Positions 1-8,782 of a stretch of DNA of 64,000 nucleotides are shown here, piece by piece (the first letter of the stretch is position 1; the number at the start of each line of letters is the position of its first letter). The translations under genes and the position numbers were made by a program. A model generated the notes under the pieces. The model saw only the letters and a list, made by a program, of their open reading frames with translations, made no database searches and was not told the origin of the DNA. Source of the stretch: Oleiagrimonas sp035690885. Its GTDB lineage: Bacteria; Pseudomonadota; Gammaproteobacteria; Xanthomonadales; Rhodanobacteraceae. Where the stretch lies: NCBI GenBank assembly GCA_035690885.1, contig DASSKC010000040.1:1-64000 (forward strand), written 5' to 3'.

Positions 1-1
1 C

Positions 2-1333
2 GGCAAGGTCAAGGGCGGCTTCACCGTCGACATCCAGAACATCCGTGCGTTCCTGCCCGGTTCGCTGGTCGACGTGCGTCCGGTGCGTGACCCGAGCTAC
101 CTGGAAGGCAAGGATCTCGAGTTCAAGATCATCAAGCTGGACCGTCGCCGCAACAACGTGGTGGTCAGCCGCCGCGCCGTGGTCGAGGTCGAGTTCTCCG
201 AAGAGCGCGAGAAGCTGCTGGAGCGTCTGGTCGAGGGTGCAATCCTCAAGGGCGTGGTCAAGAACCTCACCGATTACGGTGCGTTCGTGGACCTTGGCGG
301 CATCGACGGCCTGCTGCACATCACCGACATGGCCTGGAAGCGCGTGCGCCATCCGTCCGAAGTGGTCAACGTCGGCGACGAGCTGGAAGTGCGCGTGCTC
401 AAGTTCGACCGTGAGCGCATGCGTGTGTCGCTCGGCCTCAAGCAGCTCGGTGAGGATCCGTGGGTCAACATCGCGCGTCGTTATCCGATCAGTTCGCGCA
501 TCTTCGGCAAGGTTTCCAACGTCACCGATTACGGCTGCTTCGTCGAAATCGAACCGGGCGTGGAAGGCCTGGTCCATGTGTCCGAAATGGACTGGACCAA
601 CAAGAACGTCAACCCGGCCAAGGTCGTGCAGATCGGCGACGAGACCGAGGTGATGGTGCTGGACGTCGACGAAGAGCGTCGCCGCATCTCGCTGGGCATC
701 AAGCAGACCCGCTCCAATCCGTGGGAAGCGTTTGCGGCCATGCACAACAAGAACGACAAGGTGTCCGGTCAGATCAAGTCGATCACCGACTTCGGCATCT
801 TTGTCGGTCTGGAAGGCGGCATCGATGGCTTGGTGCATCTGTCGGACATCTCCTGGCAGGGTACCGGCGAGGACCTGGTCCGCGAGTTCAAGAAGGGCGA
901 TGAAGTCGAGGCCGTGGTGCTGGCCGTCGATCCCGAGCGTGAGCGCATCTCGCTGGGCATCAAACAGATGGAGCAGGATCCGTTCGGCCAGTTCATGGCC
1001 GCCAACCCGCGCAACACAATCGTTACCGGCACCGTCAAGGAAGTGGACGCCAAGGGTGCCGTGGTCGAGCTCGGCGAGGGTGTCGAGGGCTACATCCGTG
1101 CCAACGACATCGCCAAGGAACGCGTCGAGGACGCCACCCAGCACCTGAAGGTGGGTGACAGCGTCGAGGCCAAGTTCACCGGCATGGACCGTCGCACGCG
1201 ACTGCTGTCGCTGTCGATCCGCGCCAAGGACGAGGCCGACGTGCACGAGGCCATGGCCGACATGCACGCGGCGCACACGGGCACCACCAAGCTGGGTGCC
1301 TTGCTCAAGGAGCAGATGAACAAGTCCGAGTAA
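2..1333 (+). CDS. rpsA: 30S ribosomal protein S1 (5' end outside window)
   Basis: The open frame enters from the left edge, so only the C-terminal 443 residues are seen; the family is about 557 residues, so roughly 115 N-terminal residues are missing. Four complete S1 (OB-fold) RNA-binding repeats are visible, each with a GxVxxxTDxGxFV-like strand followed by GLxHxSD. They begin near nt 235, 487, 760 and 1015, after the tail of an earlier repeat. S1 binds mRNA leaders on the 30S subunit and aids initiation on weak Shine-Dalgarno sites. ihfB follows downstream, the usual gammaproteobacterial order. The last repeat is the most degenerate, which is also normal in the family. Confidence 0.97.
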   Translation, partial: GKVKGGFTVDIQNIRAFLPGSLVDVRPVRDPSYLEGKDLEFKIIKLDRRRNNVVVSRRAVVEVEFSEEREKLLERLVEGAILKGVVKNLTDYGAFVDLGGIDGLLHITDMAWKRVRHPSEVVNVGDELEVRVLKFDRERMRVSLGLKQLGEDPWVNIARRYPISSRIFGKVSNVTDYGCFVEIEPGVEGLVHVSEMDWTNKNVNPAKVVQIGDETEVMVLDVDEERRRISLGIKQTRSNPWEAFAAMHNKNDKVSGQIKSITDFGIFVGLEGGIDGLVHLSDISWQGTGEDLVREFKKGDEVEAVVLAVDPERERISLGIKQMEQDPFGQFMAANPRNTIVTGTVKEVDAKGAVVELGEGVEGYIRANDIAKERVEDATQHLKVGDSVEAKFTGMDRRTRLLSLSIRAKDEADVHEAMADMHAAHTGTTKLGALLKEQMNKSE

Positions 1334-1345
1334 GGACTTTTGCGT

Positions 1346-1373
1346 GACACGGAGCGGTTTTCCGCTCCGTGTC
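1346..1373 (+). terminator. Perfect 12-bp hairpin after rpsA
   Basis: A 12-bp perfect inverted repeat (arms 1346-1357 and 1362-1373, TTTT loop) starts 12 nt after the rpsA stop codon. It lacks a following T-tract, so it may be a processing or mRNA-stabilising hairpin or a weak terminator rather than a classical intrinsic terminator. Confidence 0.5.
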
Positions 1374-1461
1374 CACGTTCACGGGCATGAACGTGTCCGT
1401 GGATCATGTGGTCAGGCAGAAGGCTGCCGTACCGTGAGTGACGGCGTGGGATTTGGGGATC

Positions 1462-1743
1462 ATGACGAAGTCCGAACTTATCGAGGCGCTGGCACAGCGC
1501 CAGAATCACCTGGCATTCAGCGACGTGGAAATGGCCGTCAAGAACGTGCTTGAGCAGATGAGTCGTTCGCTGGCTGATGGCAGACGTATCGAGATTCGCG
1601 GCTTCGGCAGCTTCTCGTTGCATTTCCGTCCACCACGCATGGGACGCAATCCCAAGAGCGGTGACGCGGTGGCGTTGCCGGGCAAGCATGTGCCGCATTT
1701 CAAGCCGGGCAAGGAACTGCGCGAGCGCGTCAATATCGACTGA
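1462..1743 (+). CDS. ihfB: Integration host factor subunit beta
   Basis: A 93-residue HU/IHF-family protein, matching the family length of about 94. It starts MTKSELIEALAQ and carries the conserved DNA-bending beta-arm region with RNPKSGD and the core GFGSF. With IhfA it forms the heterodimer that kinks DNA at specific sites and works in transcription, recombination and replication. The upstream in-frame ATG at 1438 was not used, because family alignment begins at MTKSEL and a GGGGAT sequence precedes 1462. Its place directly after rpsA supports the beta assignment over HU. Confidence 0.95.
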   Translation: MTKSELIEALAQRQNHLAFSDVEMAVKNVLEQMSRSLADGRRIEIRGFGSFSLHFRPPRMGRNPKSGDAVALPGKHVPHFKPGKELRERVNID

Positions 1744-1859
1744 TCCGCGTGTTGTTCCGACATGGCCATGCGCTCGCGCAGGCCATATCCCGGACGTTGC
1801 CGACTGCTGCGTGTCATCGTGACGTGTCGGTTGTCTGCCTCATCGGGTAAAGTCTTCCC

Positions 1860-2126
1860 ATGCGTCTCGCAATCACACTTCTGATCATCCTCGTGTTCGT
1901 GCTCGTTGGCGTGGTCTTCGGCGCGCTCAATGCCGCCGTGGTGCCGTTTGACCTGGGCTTTGCACGCGTGTCGGTACCCAAGGGCGCCGCCGTGCTGGCC
2001 GCCTTGGTGGTGGGCTGGATATTGGGGGGCATCGTGGCCTGGTCGGGTACCCGCGCCAGGCAACGCCGCCGCAAGCGCGACGCAAGTGCGCGCGCTTCGG
2101 CCACGGCCTCTGCGAACGATTCATGA
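1860..2126 (+). CDS. lapA: Lipopolysaccharide assembly protein A domain protein (DUF1049)
   Basis: A small inner-membrane protein of 88 residues with two hydrophobic segments (about 4-24 and 40-62) and a basic cytoplasmic tail rich in Arg and Lys. This is the layout of LapA/YciS. The stop codon overlaps the lapB start in ATGA (4 nt), so the two are translationally coupled. In E. coli LapA and LapB act together in control of LpxC and lipid A synthesis. The assignment rests on topology plus the conserved rpsA-ihfB-lapA-lapB context. Confidence 0.88.
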   Translation: MRLAITLLIILVFVLVGVVFGALNAAVVPFDLGFARVSVPKGAAVLAALVVGWILGGIVAWSGTRARQRRRKRDASARASATASANDS

Positions 2127-3295
2127 ATCCGCTGTATTTCCTGTTCCTGCTGCTGCCGCTGGCTTTCCTCAGTGGCTGGCTGGTGGCCCGTCGCCTGAGC
2201 GCATTGTCATCCGGCGCGCGGGTCAATGCGCTGTCGCAGGATTACTTTCGCGGCCTCAACTACCTGCTCAACGAACAGCAGGACAAGGCCATCGAGGTGT
2301 TCCTGCGCCTGGCCGAGTACAACCGTGACACGGTCGAGACGCACCTCGCGCTGGGCAATCTGTTCCGTCGCCGGGGCGAGGTCGATCGCGCCATTCGCAT
2401 TCACCAGCACCTGGTTTCGCGCCCCAACCTCAATGACGAGATGAAGGCCGTGGCCTTGCTCGAGCTGGGTGAGGATTACATGAGCGCCGGCCTGCTTGAT
2501 CGCGCCGAGACCCTGTTTGCCGATCTGGTGGCGATGAATGCGCATGCACCATCGGCGTTGCGCCACCTGATCGCCATTTATCAGCATGAACGCGATTGGC
2601 ACGAGGCGATCGAGCAGGCGCGACGGCTGGAAGCCATGAGCGGCGAGTCGCAGGCGCACCCGATTGCGCATTTTTATTGCGAACTGGCCGAACAATCGCT
2701 CCAGCACGGCGCGCGGCAAGAGGCATACGGTTATCTGGATCAGGCATTTGCCTGCAAGCGCGAGTGCGTGCGTGCCTACATGTTGACCGGCAAGATGCAG
2801 GCCAGCGAGGACAACCATGCCGAGGCGGTCGACACGTTCGAGCGCGCCATCAATTGCGATGTGGTCTACGTACCCGAGATCCTGCCGCTGCTGCTGGAAA
2901 GTTATGCCCGCTCCGGGCAGATGGAACGCGCCGAGCGCTTCCTGCGCGACGTGCTCACCCGTTACCACGGCGTGTCCCCGGTATTGGCGTTGGCCAGCAT
3001 TTACGCGCAACGCAGCGGCAAGCGCGCCGCCATCGATTTTCTGACCACGCAATTGCGTCAGCGGCCCTCGGTGCGCGGCATGATGGCGTTGATTGACGCG
3101 ACCATGGAGCACACCTCGGGCGAGGTCCGCCAGGATTTCCTGATCCTGCGCGACCTGACCCACAAGTTGCTCGATGGGCAGGCCATGTACCGGTGCAGCC
3201 ATTGTGGTTTCGGCGCCAAGGGGCACCACTGGCAATGCCCGAGCTGCAAATTGTGGGGCAGCGTGCGTCCCATCCACGGCGTGGCCAACGAATAA
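2123..3295 (+). CDS. lapB: Lipopolysaccharide assembly protein B, TPR and rubredoxin-like
   Basis: A 390-residue protein with one N-terminal membrane anchor (about residues 1-20), a long stretch of TPR-type helical repeats, and a C-terminal rubredoxin-like metal site with four cysteines (C358, C361, C372, C375) in a CxxC...CxxC pattern. This is the LapB/YciM architecture and length. LapB recruits the FtsH protease to LpxC and so balances LPS against phospholipid synthesis. Its stop codon shares one base with the next start (TAATG), tying it to the envelope-glycan genes downstream. Confidence 0.95.
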   Translation: MNPLYFLFLLLPLAFLSGWLVARRLSALSSGARVNALSQDYFRGLNYLLNEQQDKAIEVFLRLAEYNRDTVETHLALGNLFRRRGEVDRAIRIHQHLVSRPNLNDEMKAVALLELGEDYMSAGLLDRAETLFADLVAMNAHAPSALRHLIAIYQHERDWHEAIEQARRLEAMSGESQAHPIAHFYCELAEQSLQHGARQEAYGYLDQAFACKRECVRAYMLTGKMQASEDNHAEAVDTFERAINCDVVYVPEILPLLLESYARSGQMERAERFLRDVLTRYHGVSPVLALASIYAQRSGKRAAIDFLTTQLRQRPSVRGMMALIDATMEHTSGEVRQDFLILRDLTHKLLDGQAMYRCSHCGFGAKGHHWQCPSCKLWGSVRPIHGVANE

Positions 3296-4329
3296 TGGGC
3301 GCACCTGGTGCCGCAACGGTTTTATGCTGCGCGGCCTTCGTGGTTTCCGTCTTGCTGGCGTGGGCGGCGATCGCTTACGCGCATCGCCGCGGCATGCTTG
3401 ATCAGCCGGGATTCAGGCGCTCACACAAGGTGCCGACGCCGCGCGGTGGCGGTATCGGTCTGGTTGCGGGAACCCTGCTTGCCGTTGCCGGGGGCCTGGG
3501 AGCATGGCCCGGTGGAGGCAGCCCGTGGGTCGTTGCCGCCTGGTGTGTCGCAGCGGCGGCGGTGGCGGTGATTGGCTGGGTGGATGACCACCGTGCGCTC
3601 TCCGTGCTGCCGCGTCTGCTGACACAGCTTCTGGCGGCGGCCTTGTTCGCCGGCGTCGTGATCCACGTTTGGCACATGGCCTGGGCGTGGTTGCCGCTGT
3701 GGGTGTTGCTGGCCGCGTGGAGTATCAATCTGCACAACTTCATGGATGGCATTGACGCGATCCTGGCGCTGCAGATCCTGTTTGTCGGCGTGGGTCTGGG
3801 GTTGCTGGCCGTGGCCGTGTCGCAACCGGCGATGGCGGTGGCCGCATTCGGCTTCGCGGCCGCCACCTGCGGGTTCTTGCTGTTCAACTGGCCGCCCGCG
3901 CGCATTTTCATGGGCGACGTGGGCAGCGGATTTGCCGGGTTCGTGGTGTGTTCGTTGATTTTGCTGTTGTGCATCCGCGTTAGGCTGGCGTTATGGCCCG
4001 CATTGTTATTGTGTTCGGCGTTCGTGGCCGACGCGGGCTTCACTCTGGCTTGGAGGATGGTTCGCGGCCGGCGCTGGTACACGGCCCATCGTGAGCATCT
4101 GTACCAATGGCTGGTCAGGTGCGGGTGGACCCATGCGCAAACGGGAACGCTGTACATGCTCTGGAATCTGTTGTTGGCGGCACCCCTGGCCTTGTGGGCC
4201 ACGTATCGACCCGAGATCGGGCCGTGGCTTGTCGTGGGGTTGTATGCTGTAGCGGCGATGACATGGTGGCGGGCACGTGATGCCTGTCTTGCGAAGGTAC
4301 GCTCAGGGAGGAATGGGCATGTTGCGTAA
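3295..4329 (+). CDS. Polyprenyl-phosphate HexNAc-1-phosphate transferase (WecA/WbpL-like)
   Basis: A 344-residue polytopic membrane protein of the MraY/WecA family, which moves a sugar-1-phosphate onto undecaprenyl phosphate to start O-antigen or capsule units. Visible family marks are PRGGGIG near the N-terminus, a VDDH segment, the conserved NFMDGIDAI loop, FMGDVGSGFAG and a late HREHLYQ motif. It resembles the WbpL/WbcO branch more than MraY. The start at 3295 overlaps the lapB stop by one base; the longer frame would extend back into lapB. The acceptor sugar (GlcNAc, FucNAc or QuiNAc) cannot be read from the sequence. Confidence 0.88.
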   Translation: MGAPGAATVLCCAAFVVSVLLAWAAIAYAHRRGMLDQPGFRRSHKVPTPRGGGIGLVAGTLLAVAGGLGAWPGGGSPWVVAAWCVAAAAVAVIGWVDDHRALSVLPRLLTQLLAAALFAGVVIHVWHMAWAWLPLWVLLAAWSINLHNFMDGIDAILALQILFVGVGLGLLAVAVSQPAMAVAAFGFAAATCGFLLFNWPPARIFMGDVGSGFAGFVVCSLILLLCIRVRLALWPALLLCSAFVADAGFTLAWRMVRGRRWYTAHREHLYQWLVRCGWTHAQTGTLYMLWNLLLAAPLALWATYRPEIGPWLVVGLYAVAAMTWWRARDACLAKVRSGRNGHVA

Positions 4330-6217
4330 GTTTGTGGGCGCGGTTCATCCGCGTATTGCGGTCGTGCTGCACGATCTGGTCATGGTGCTGGCCGCATGGG
4401 TGCTGGCCAAGTACCTGCGTTACGACATGGTCCACGCGTCGGCGCAGATGGATTTTGCCGTGTTTGAACTGCCCATCGTGGTGGCGATTCAGGGCGCGGT
4501 GTTTGCATGGATGGGCTTGTACAAGGGGTTGTGGCGTTTCGCCAGCCTGCCGGACCTGTGGAACATCGCGCGGGTAGCGCTCATCGGCGCCGTCGGGATT
4601 TATCCGGCGCTGTTCCTGTACAACCGTCTCGAGGGCGTGCCGCGCTCGGTACTGGTGATCTATCCGGTGTTGCTGGTCATCCTGCTCGGTTTGCCGCGGC
4701 TGTTTTACCGCTACTGGAAGGACAGCCGCCTGCACGCACCGCGACGGGTCACGGCACGCCGCGTCGTGGTCATCGGCGCCGGTCCCGCCGGCGAGGGACT
4801 GATGCGCGACCTGCACCGCGCCCACCAATATCGTGTGGTCGGTTTCGTCGACGACGACCGTTCACTGCGCGGCACACTGATTCGCGGCGCTCCCGTGCTG
4901 GGGACGCTCGATCAGCTGCCTTCGCTGGTGCACGACGTCGCCGCCAACATGTTGCTGATCGCATTGCCCGCGGCCAGTGCCTCGGAGATGCGTCATGTCG
5001 TGGCCTGTTGCGAGCGCACGGAACTGCCGTTCCGGACCATGCCGCGACTGGAAGATGTCATGGCAGGGCGCGCACAACGCCACGAGATCAAGGAAGTGGC
5101 CATCGAGGACATCCTGGGCCGCGACGTGGTCGAGCTGGACTGGACCGCCATTCGCGAAAGCATTGCCGGACGCCGTGTGCTGGTCACGGGCGGCGGCGGT
5201 TCGATCGGTTCGGAGCTTTGCCGACAGGTGGCCAGGCTGGGCGCCGGCACCCTGACCGTGGTCGATGCCTCCGAGTACAACCTCTATCGCATCGAGCGCG
5301 AGCTGCGGCAATCGTTTCCCGACCTGCAACTGCGTGGTGTGCTCGCCAATTGCCGTGATCCGGCCGCCATGCAGCACGCGTTTTCCAAGGCACGCCCGCA
5401 AGTGGTATTCCATGCCGCTGCCTACAAGCATGTGCCGTTGCTCGAGGAGCAATTGCGCGAGGCATTCAGCAACAACGTGATGGCCACGCGCATCGTCGCC
5501 GACATGGCGGTGCGCCACGACGTCGACAATTTCCTTCTCATTTCCACCGACAAGGCCGTCAATCCGACCAGTGTCATGGGTGCATGCAAACGCATTGCCG
5601 AAATGTATTGTCAGAATCTGGCCAAGCGTGCCGACACGCGTTTCGTCACCGTGCGTTTTGGCAACGTGCTCGATTCGGCCGGCTCGGTGGTGCCGTTGTT
5701 CCGCGAGCAGATTCGCCGCGGCGGACCGGTGACCGTCACCCATCCGGACATGTCGCGCTATTTCATGACCATTCCGGAAGCGTGCCAACTGATCCTGCAG
5801 GCGTCGGCACTGGGCACCGGGGGCGAGATTTTTGCGCTGGACATGGGTGAGCCGGTCAAGATCCGTGATCTTGCCGAGCAGATGATCCGTTTGACGGGCA
5901 AGCGGCCAGGAGTCGATGTCCCCATCATCTACACCGGTCTGCGTCCGGGCGAAAAGCTGTTTGAAGAGCTCTTCCACGCGCAGGAAAACTACAGCGCGAC
6001 CGTGCACGCCAAGATCTTTCTGGCGCAGTCGCGCAGCGTGTCGCTGGAATTGCTTGTGGCCACGCTGGACAACGCCGCCACGGCCGTGGCCGGATTTGAC
6101 GAGAGCAGCCTGCAATCGCAACTCGCGCTGCTGTTGCCGGCATTTTGCTGGAACGGCGAAAAGCCGGCGAACAACGTCGTGCCGCTTCGACAACACAACA
6201 ACGAGGGCGCTGCATGA
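4319..6217 (+). CDS. Nucleoside-diphosphate-sugar 4,6-dehydratase, WbpM/CapD/PglF type
   Basis: A 632-residue membrane protein: about four N-terminal transmembrane helices, a first Rossmann-like region with GAGPAGEG, and a cytoplasmic extended SDR domain with TGGGGSIGSE near residue 290. The catalytic region near 410-430 reads NPTSVMGACK, with Met in place of the usual SDR Tyr before the Lys, as is typical of this class. It likely converts UDP-GlcNAc to a 4-keto-6-deoxy sugar for O-antigen. I chose the ATG at 4319 because a GGAGG sits 7 nt upstream; earlier ATGs lie too close to it. It overlaps the transferase gene by 11 nt. Confidence 0.9.
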   Translation: MLRKFVGAVHPRIAVVLHDLVMVLAAWVLAKYLRYDMVHASAQMDFAVFELPIVVAIQGAVFAWMGLYKGLWRFASLPDLWNIARVALIGAVGIYPALFLYNRLEGVPRSVLVIYPVLLVILLGLPRLFYRYWKDSRLHAPRRVTARRVVVIGAGPAGEGLMRDLHRAHQYRVVGFVDDDRSLRGTLIRGAPVLGTLDQLPSLVHDVAANMLLIALPAASASEMRHVVACCERTELPFRTMPRLEDVMAGRAQRHEIKEVAIEDILGRDVVELDWTAIRESIAGRRVLVTGGGGSIGSELCRQVARLGAGTLTVVDASEYNLYRIERELRQSFPDLQLRGVLANCRDPAAMQHAFSKARPQVVFHAAAYKHVPLLEEQLREAFSNNVMATRIVADMAVRHDVDNFLLISTDKAVNPTSVMGACKRIAEMYCQNLAKRADTRFVTVRFGNVLDSAGSVVPLFREQIRRGGPVTVTHPDMSRYFMTIPEACQLILQASALGTGGEIFALDMGEPVKIRDLAEQMIRLTGKRPGVDVPIIYTGLRPGEKLFEELFHAQENYSATVHAKIFLAQSRSVSLELLVATLDNAATAVAGFDESSLQSQLALLLPAFCWNGEKPANNVVPLRQHNNEGAA

Positions 6218-7107
6218 GCCAACCATTGCGCAAGGTCGTTTTCCCCGTGGCCGGACTGGGCACGCGTTTCCTGCCGGCGACCAAGGCCGTGGCCAAGGAG
6301 ATGCTGCCGGTGCTGGATCGACCGTTGATCCAGTACGCCGTCGACGAAGCCGTCGATGCCGGCGCCGACACGCTGGTGTTCGTCACCAATCGTTACAAGC
6401 ATGCCATTGCCGATTACTTCGACAAGGCCTACGAGCTGGAAGCGAAGCTGGCCAAGCGCGGCAAGGACGAGTTGCTTGACCTGGTGCAGGGCACCTTGCC
6501 AAGCCATGTACGTGCCGTGTTCGTGACCCAGCCGGAAGCGCGTGGCCTGGGCCATGCCGTGCTTTGTGCCAAGCCGGTGGTGGGCAATGACCCGTTCGGC
6601 GTCATCCTGCCGGACGACCTGATCGTCAACGATGGTCCGGGAGCCTTGCGTCAGATGGCCGACGTGGCGTTTGCCGAAGATGCCGGCGTCATTGCCGTGC
6701 AGGAGGTGCCGCATGCCGACACCGACAAGTACGGCATCGTGGCGGTCGAGGGCAATGATGCCGGTGCCCGCGCGGCCCGCATCCGGCACATGGTCGAAAA
6801 GCCGGATCCGTCCGAGGCGCCATCGAACCTGGCCGTGGTGGGACGTTACGTGCTGCCGGGGCACATTTTCGACATGCTCGAGGAAACCCGTCCCGGTGCC
6901 GGTGGCGAGATCCAGTTGACCGACGCGCTGGAGCGCCTGCTCAAGCAACAGGCAACGTTGGCCTACCGCTTTCAGGGGCAGCGTTTCGACTGCGGCAACA
7001 AACGCGGCCTCGTGCAAGCCACGCTGCACATGGCGATGCGCGACAAGGACCTGGCGCAAGCCGTGCACGAATACATGGCGCAGCACCGCGAGCCGGAAAT
7101 CGCCTGA
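6214..7107 (+). CDS. galU: UTP-glucose-1-phosphate uridylyltransferase
   Basis: A 297-residue nucleotidyltransferase with the N-terminal signature GLGTRFLPATKA...KEMLPV that binds UTP and the sugar phosphate, and a VEKP motif near the middle. It makes UDP-glucose from UTP and glucose-1-phosphate, the precursor for LPS core sugars, exopolysaccharide and osmoregulated glucans. The start overlaps the stop of the dehydratase gene in ATGA (4 nt), which excludes the longer in-frame start at 6145. It closes a polysaccharide precursor block with the two preceding genes. Confidence 0.96.
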   Translation: MSQPLRKVVFPVAGLGTRFLPATKAVAKEMLPVLDRPLIQYAVDEAVDAGADTLVFVTNRYKHAIADYFDKAYELEAKLAKRGKDELLDLVQGTLPSHVRAVFVTQPEARGLGHAVLCAKPVVGNDPFGVILPDDLIVNDGPGALRQMADVAFAEDAGVIAVQEVPHADTDKYGIVAVEGNDAGARAARIRHMVEKPDPSEAPSNLAVVGRYVLPGHIFDMLEETRPGAGGEIQLTDALERLLKQQATLAYRFQGQRFDCGNKRGLVQATLHMAMRDKDLAQAVHEYMAQHREPEIA

Positions 7108-7110
7108 CTG

Positions 7111-7282
7111 CTCCGGGAGCTTGGACCGCAGAAATCTTCCGGGCTGCAAAAGCGCCTGCGCGGTCCATATTTCCGCCGCTTTTTGACCCATGGAACCACC
7201 ATGGGCCGGCAAATCGTCGAAAATCTGTCCTCACGCAGTCACTTTTTCGCCTCGAAAGTTTCTACGGCCCAAGCTCCTGGGG
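7111..7282. repeat. 172-bp imperfect palindrome (MITE-like) between galU and the oxidase gene
   Basis: Nearly the whole galU-downstream gap is one inverted repeat. The left end CTCCGGGAGCTTGG (from 7111) pairs with CCAAGCTCCTGGGG (to 7282), and similarity continues inward with small gaps. The centre is a perfect CCCATGG/CCATGGG hairpin (7187-7193 and 7199-7205). Arm identity is roughly 75% by eye. It encodes nothing obvious. It could fold as a long hairpin in RNA or be a non-autonomous transposed element. Confidence 0.75.
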
Positions 7283-7302
7283 CAATCGGAGGATGACACC
7301 CG

Positions 7303-8586
7303 GTGTCGACTTCATCGTATTACCGCGCCACGGCGAGGCCACACGCCTCGCACGCGCCGTTCGAAGGTGAGCACGAGACGCATGTGGCCGTCGTCGGCGG
7401 CGGCTTTGCGGGGCTGAACACGGCGCTGTCGCTGGCCGAACGCGGCATGAGCGATGTCACCGTGCTGGAAGCCGAGGACATCGGCTTTGGTGCGTCCGGA
7501 CGCAATGGCGGCTTCGTGTTTGCCGGATACTCGCTGGGTGAAGCGGCCTTGATCGAGCGCCTGGGCGCGACGCGCGCACGCAAGCTGTTCGCGTGCACGA
7601 CGGCGGCGGTCGAGCTCATTCGCGAGCGCATTCGGCGGCATGCGATCGAGTGCGATCTGGTCGACAAGGGCGTGATCTGGGCCAACTGGTTCCGTGATCC
7701 GGCCTTGTTGCGCCAGCGCCAGCGCCTGCTCGAGGAACAGTTCGGCGTGCATTGGGAATGGCTTGACCGTGACGCGCTGGGCAAGCGCCTGCATACCACT
7801 CGTTACAGTGCCGGTCTGTTCGAGCGCAACGCCATGCACATCCAGCCGTTGGACTACACGCACGGCCTGGCCACGGCGGCGGCCGGCAAGGGCGTGCGTG
7901 TACACGAACACAGCCGCGTGACCAGTCTGGACAAGGATGGGACCGACGGCTGGATATTGCGGACCCGCGACGGCGTGCTGCGTGCCCGTCACGTGGTGTT
8001 GGCGTGCGGCGGTTACCTCGCGCGGCTGGACAAGCGTGTCGACCGCGCCGTGCTGCCCATCGCGACCTATGTGGCGGTGACCGAACCCCTGGGTGCGCGT
8101 CTGGGCGAATGCGTGACCACGCAAGCCGCCGTTTACGACACGCGTTTCGCGTTCGATTATTACCGCGTGCTCGCCGACAGCCGTCTGCTGTGGGGCGGAC
8201 GCATATCGATACGCGAACGTTCACCCGCAGCCGTCAAGCACCTGTTGAAAAAGGACATGGTGCGGGTTTATCCGGCACTGGCCAACGTCCACATCGACTA
8301 CGCGTGGTCCGGGTTGATGAGCTATGCGCGCCACGAGATGCCGCAGATTGGCACCGACGGGCAGGGTTTGTGGTGGACCCAGGCATTCGGCGGACATGGC
8401 CTCGCGCCGACAGCGGTGGCTGGCGAGCTGGTGGCGTCGGCGCTGGTCGACGGCGATGATGCATGGCGCGAATTTGCCGATTTCGGTCTGGTCGACAGTC
8501 TGCGGCCGGCCGGTTATCTTGGCGCGCAAGCGCGCTACAGTTGGTTGCAATTGAAAGACCGCCTCAAGGAAACGTTGGAAGGTTGA
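7303..8586 (+). CDS. FAD-dependent oxidoreductase (DAO family, PuuB-like)
   Basis: A 427-residue protein with an N-terminal dinucleotide-binding motif VVGGGFAGLNTA (about 30-41), followed by an acidic strand end (VLEAED) and GASGRNGGF, as in the DAO family that includes gamma-glutamylputrescine oxidase, glycine oxidase and sarcosine oxidase. It likely oxidises an amine or amino acid with release of H2O2, but the substrate is not readable. Translation appears to begin at GTG 7303, with GGAGGA 9 nt upstream. It has no operon partner. Similarity in layout to PuuB is from memory, not a search. Confidence 0.85.
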   Translation: MSTSSYYRATARPHASHAPFEGEHETHVAVVGGGFAGLNTALSLAERGMSDVTVLEAEDIGFGASGRNGGFVFAGYSLGEAALIERLGATRARKLFACTTAAVELIRERIRRHAIECDLVDKGVIWANWFRDPALLRQRQRLLEEQFGVHWEWLDRDALGKRLHTTRYSAGLFERNAMHIQPLDYTHGLATAAAGKGVRVHEHSRVTSLDKDGTDGWILRTRDGVLRARHVVLACGGYLARLDKRVDRAVLPIATYVAVTEPLGARLGECVTTQAAVYDTRFAFDYYRVLADSRLLWGGRISIRERSPAAVKHLLKKDMVRVYPALANVHIDYAWSGLMSYARHEMPQIGTDGQGLWWTQAFGGHGLAPTAVAGELVASALVDGDDAWREFADFGLVDSLRPAGYLGAQARYSWLQLKDRLKETLEG

Positions 8587-8643
8587 GTGCGCAAACAATA
8601 AACGGGGAGCCTCGAAAAACGCGCCAATCTGTTCGACCGTCAT

Positions 8644-8735
8644 TGTAGGAGGGGCGGAAGCCCCGATCGGGAATGCCGCGAGACATCATTTATCCCGGTA
8701 CGGCCTGGCCAATCGCGGCTTCCACCGCTCCTACA
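8644..8735. repeat. REPIN: two inverted GTAG-type REP units
   Basis: A 24-nt unit TGTAGGAG... (8644-8667) returns as its reverse complement at 8712-8735 with 21 of 24 positions matching. Each unit is itself a small hairpin around GGAAGCC. Units starting with GTAG are a known Xanthomonadales/Pseudomonas REP class (for example Stenotrophomonas SMAG elements), usually mobilised by a RAYT transposase, none of which is in this window. The pair lies between two convergent genes. Confidence 0.8.
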
Positions 8736-8782
8736 GTACGTCACATGCGGAGCTTCTTGTCCGCCGGATGACGGTTTGAAGG

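Noticed and set aside
1346..1373. The hairpin after rpsA as a strong intrinsic terminator
   Set aside because: The stem is perfect, but no T-tract follows on the plus strand, so it is listed only as a possible weak terminator.
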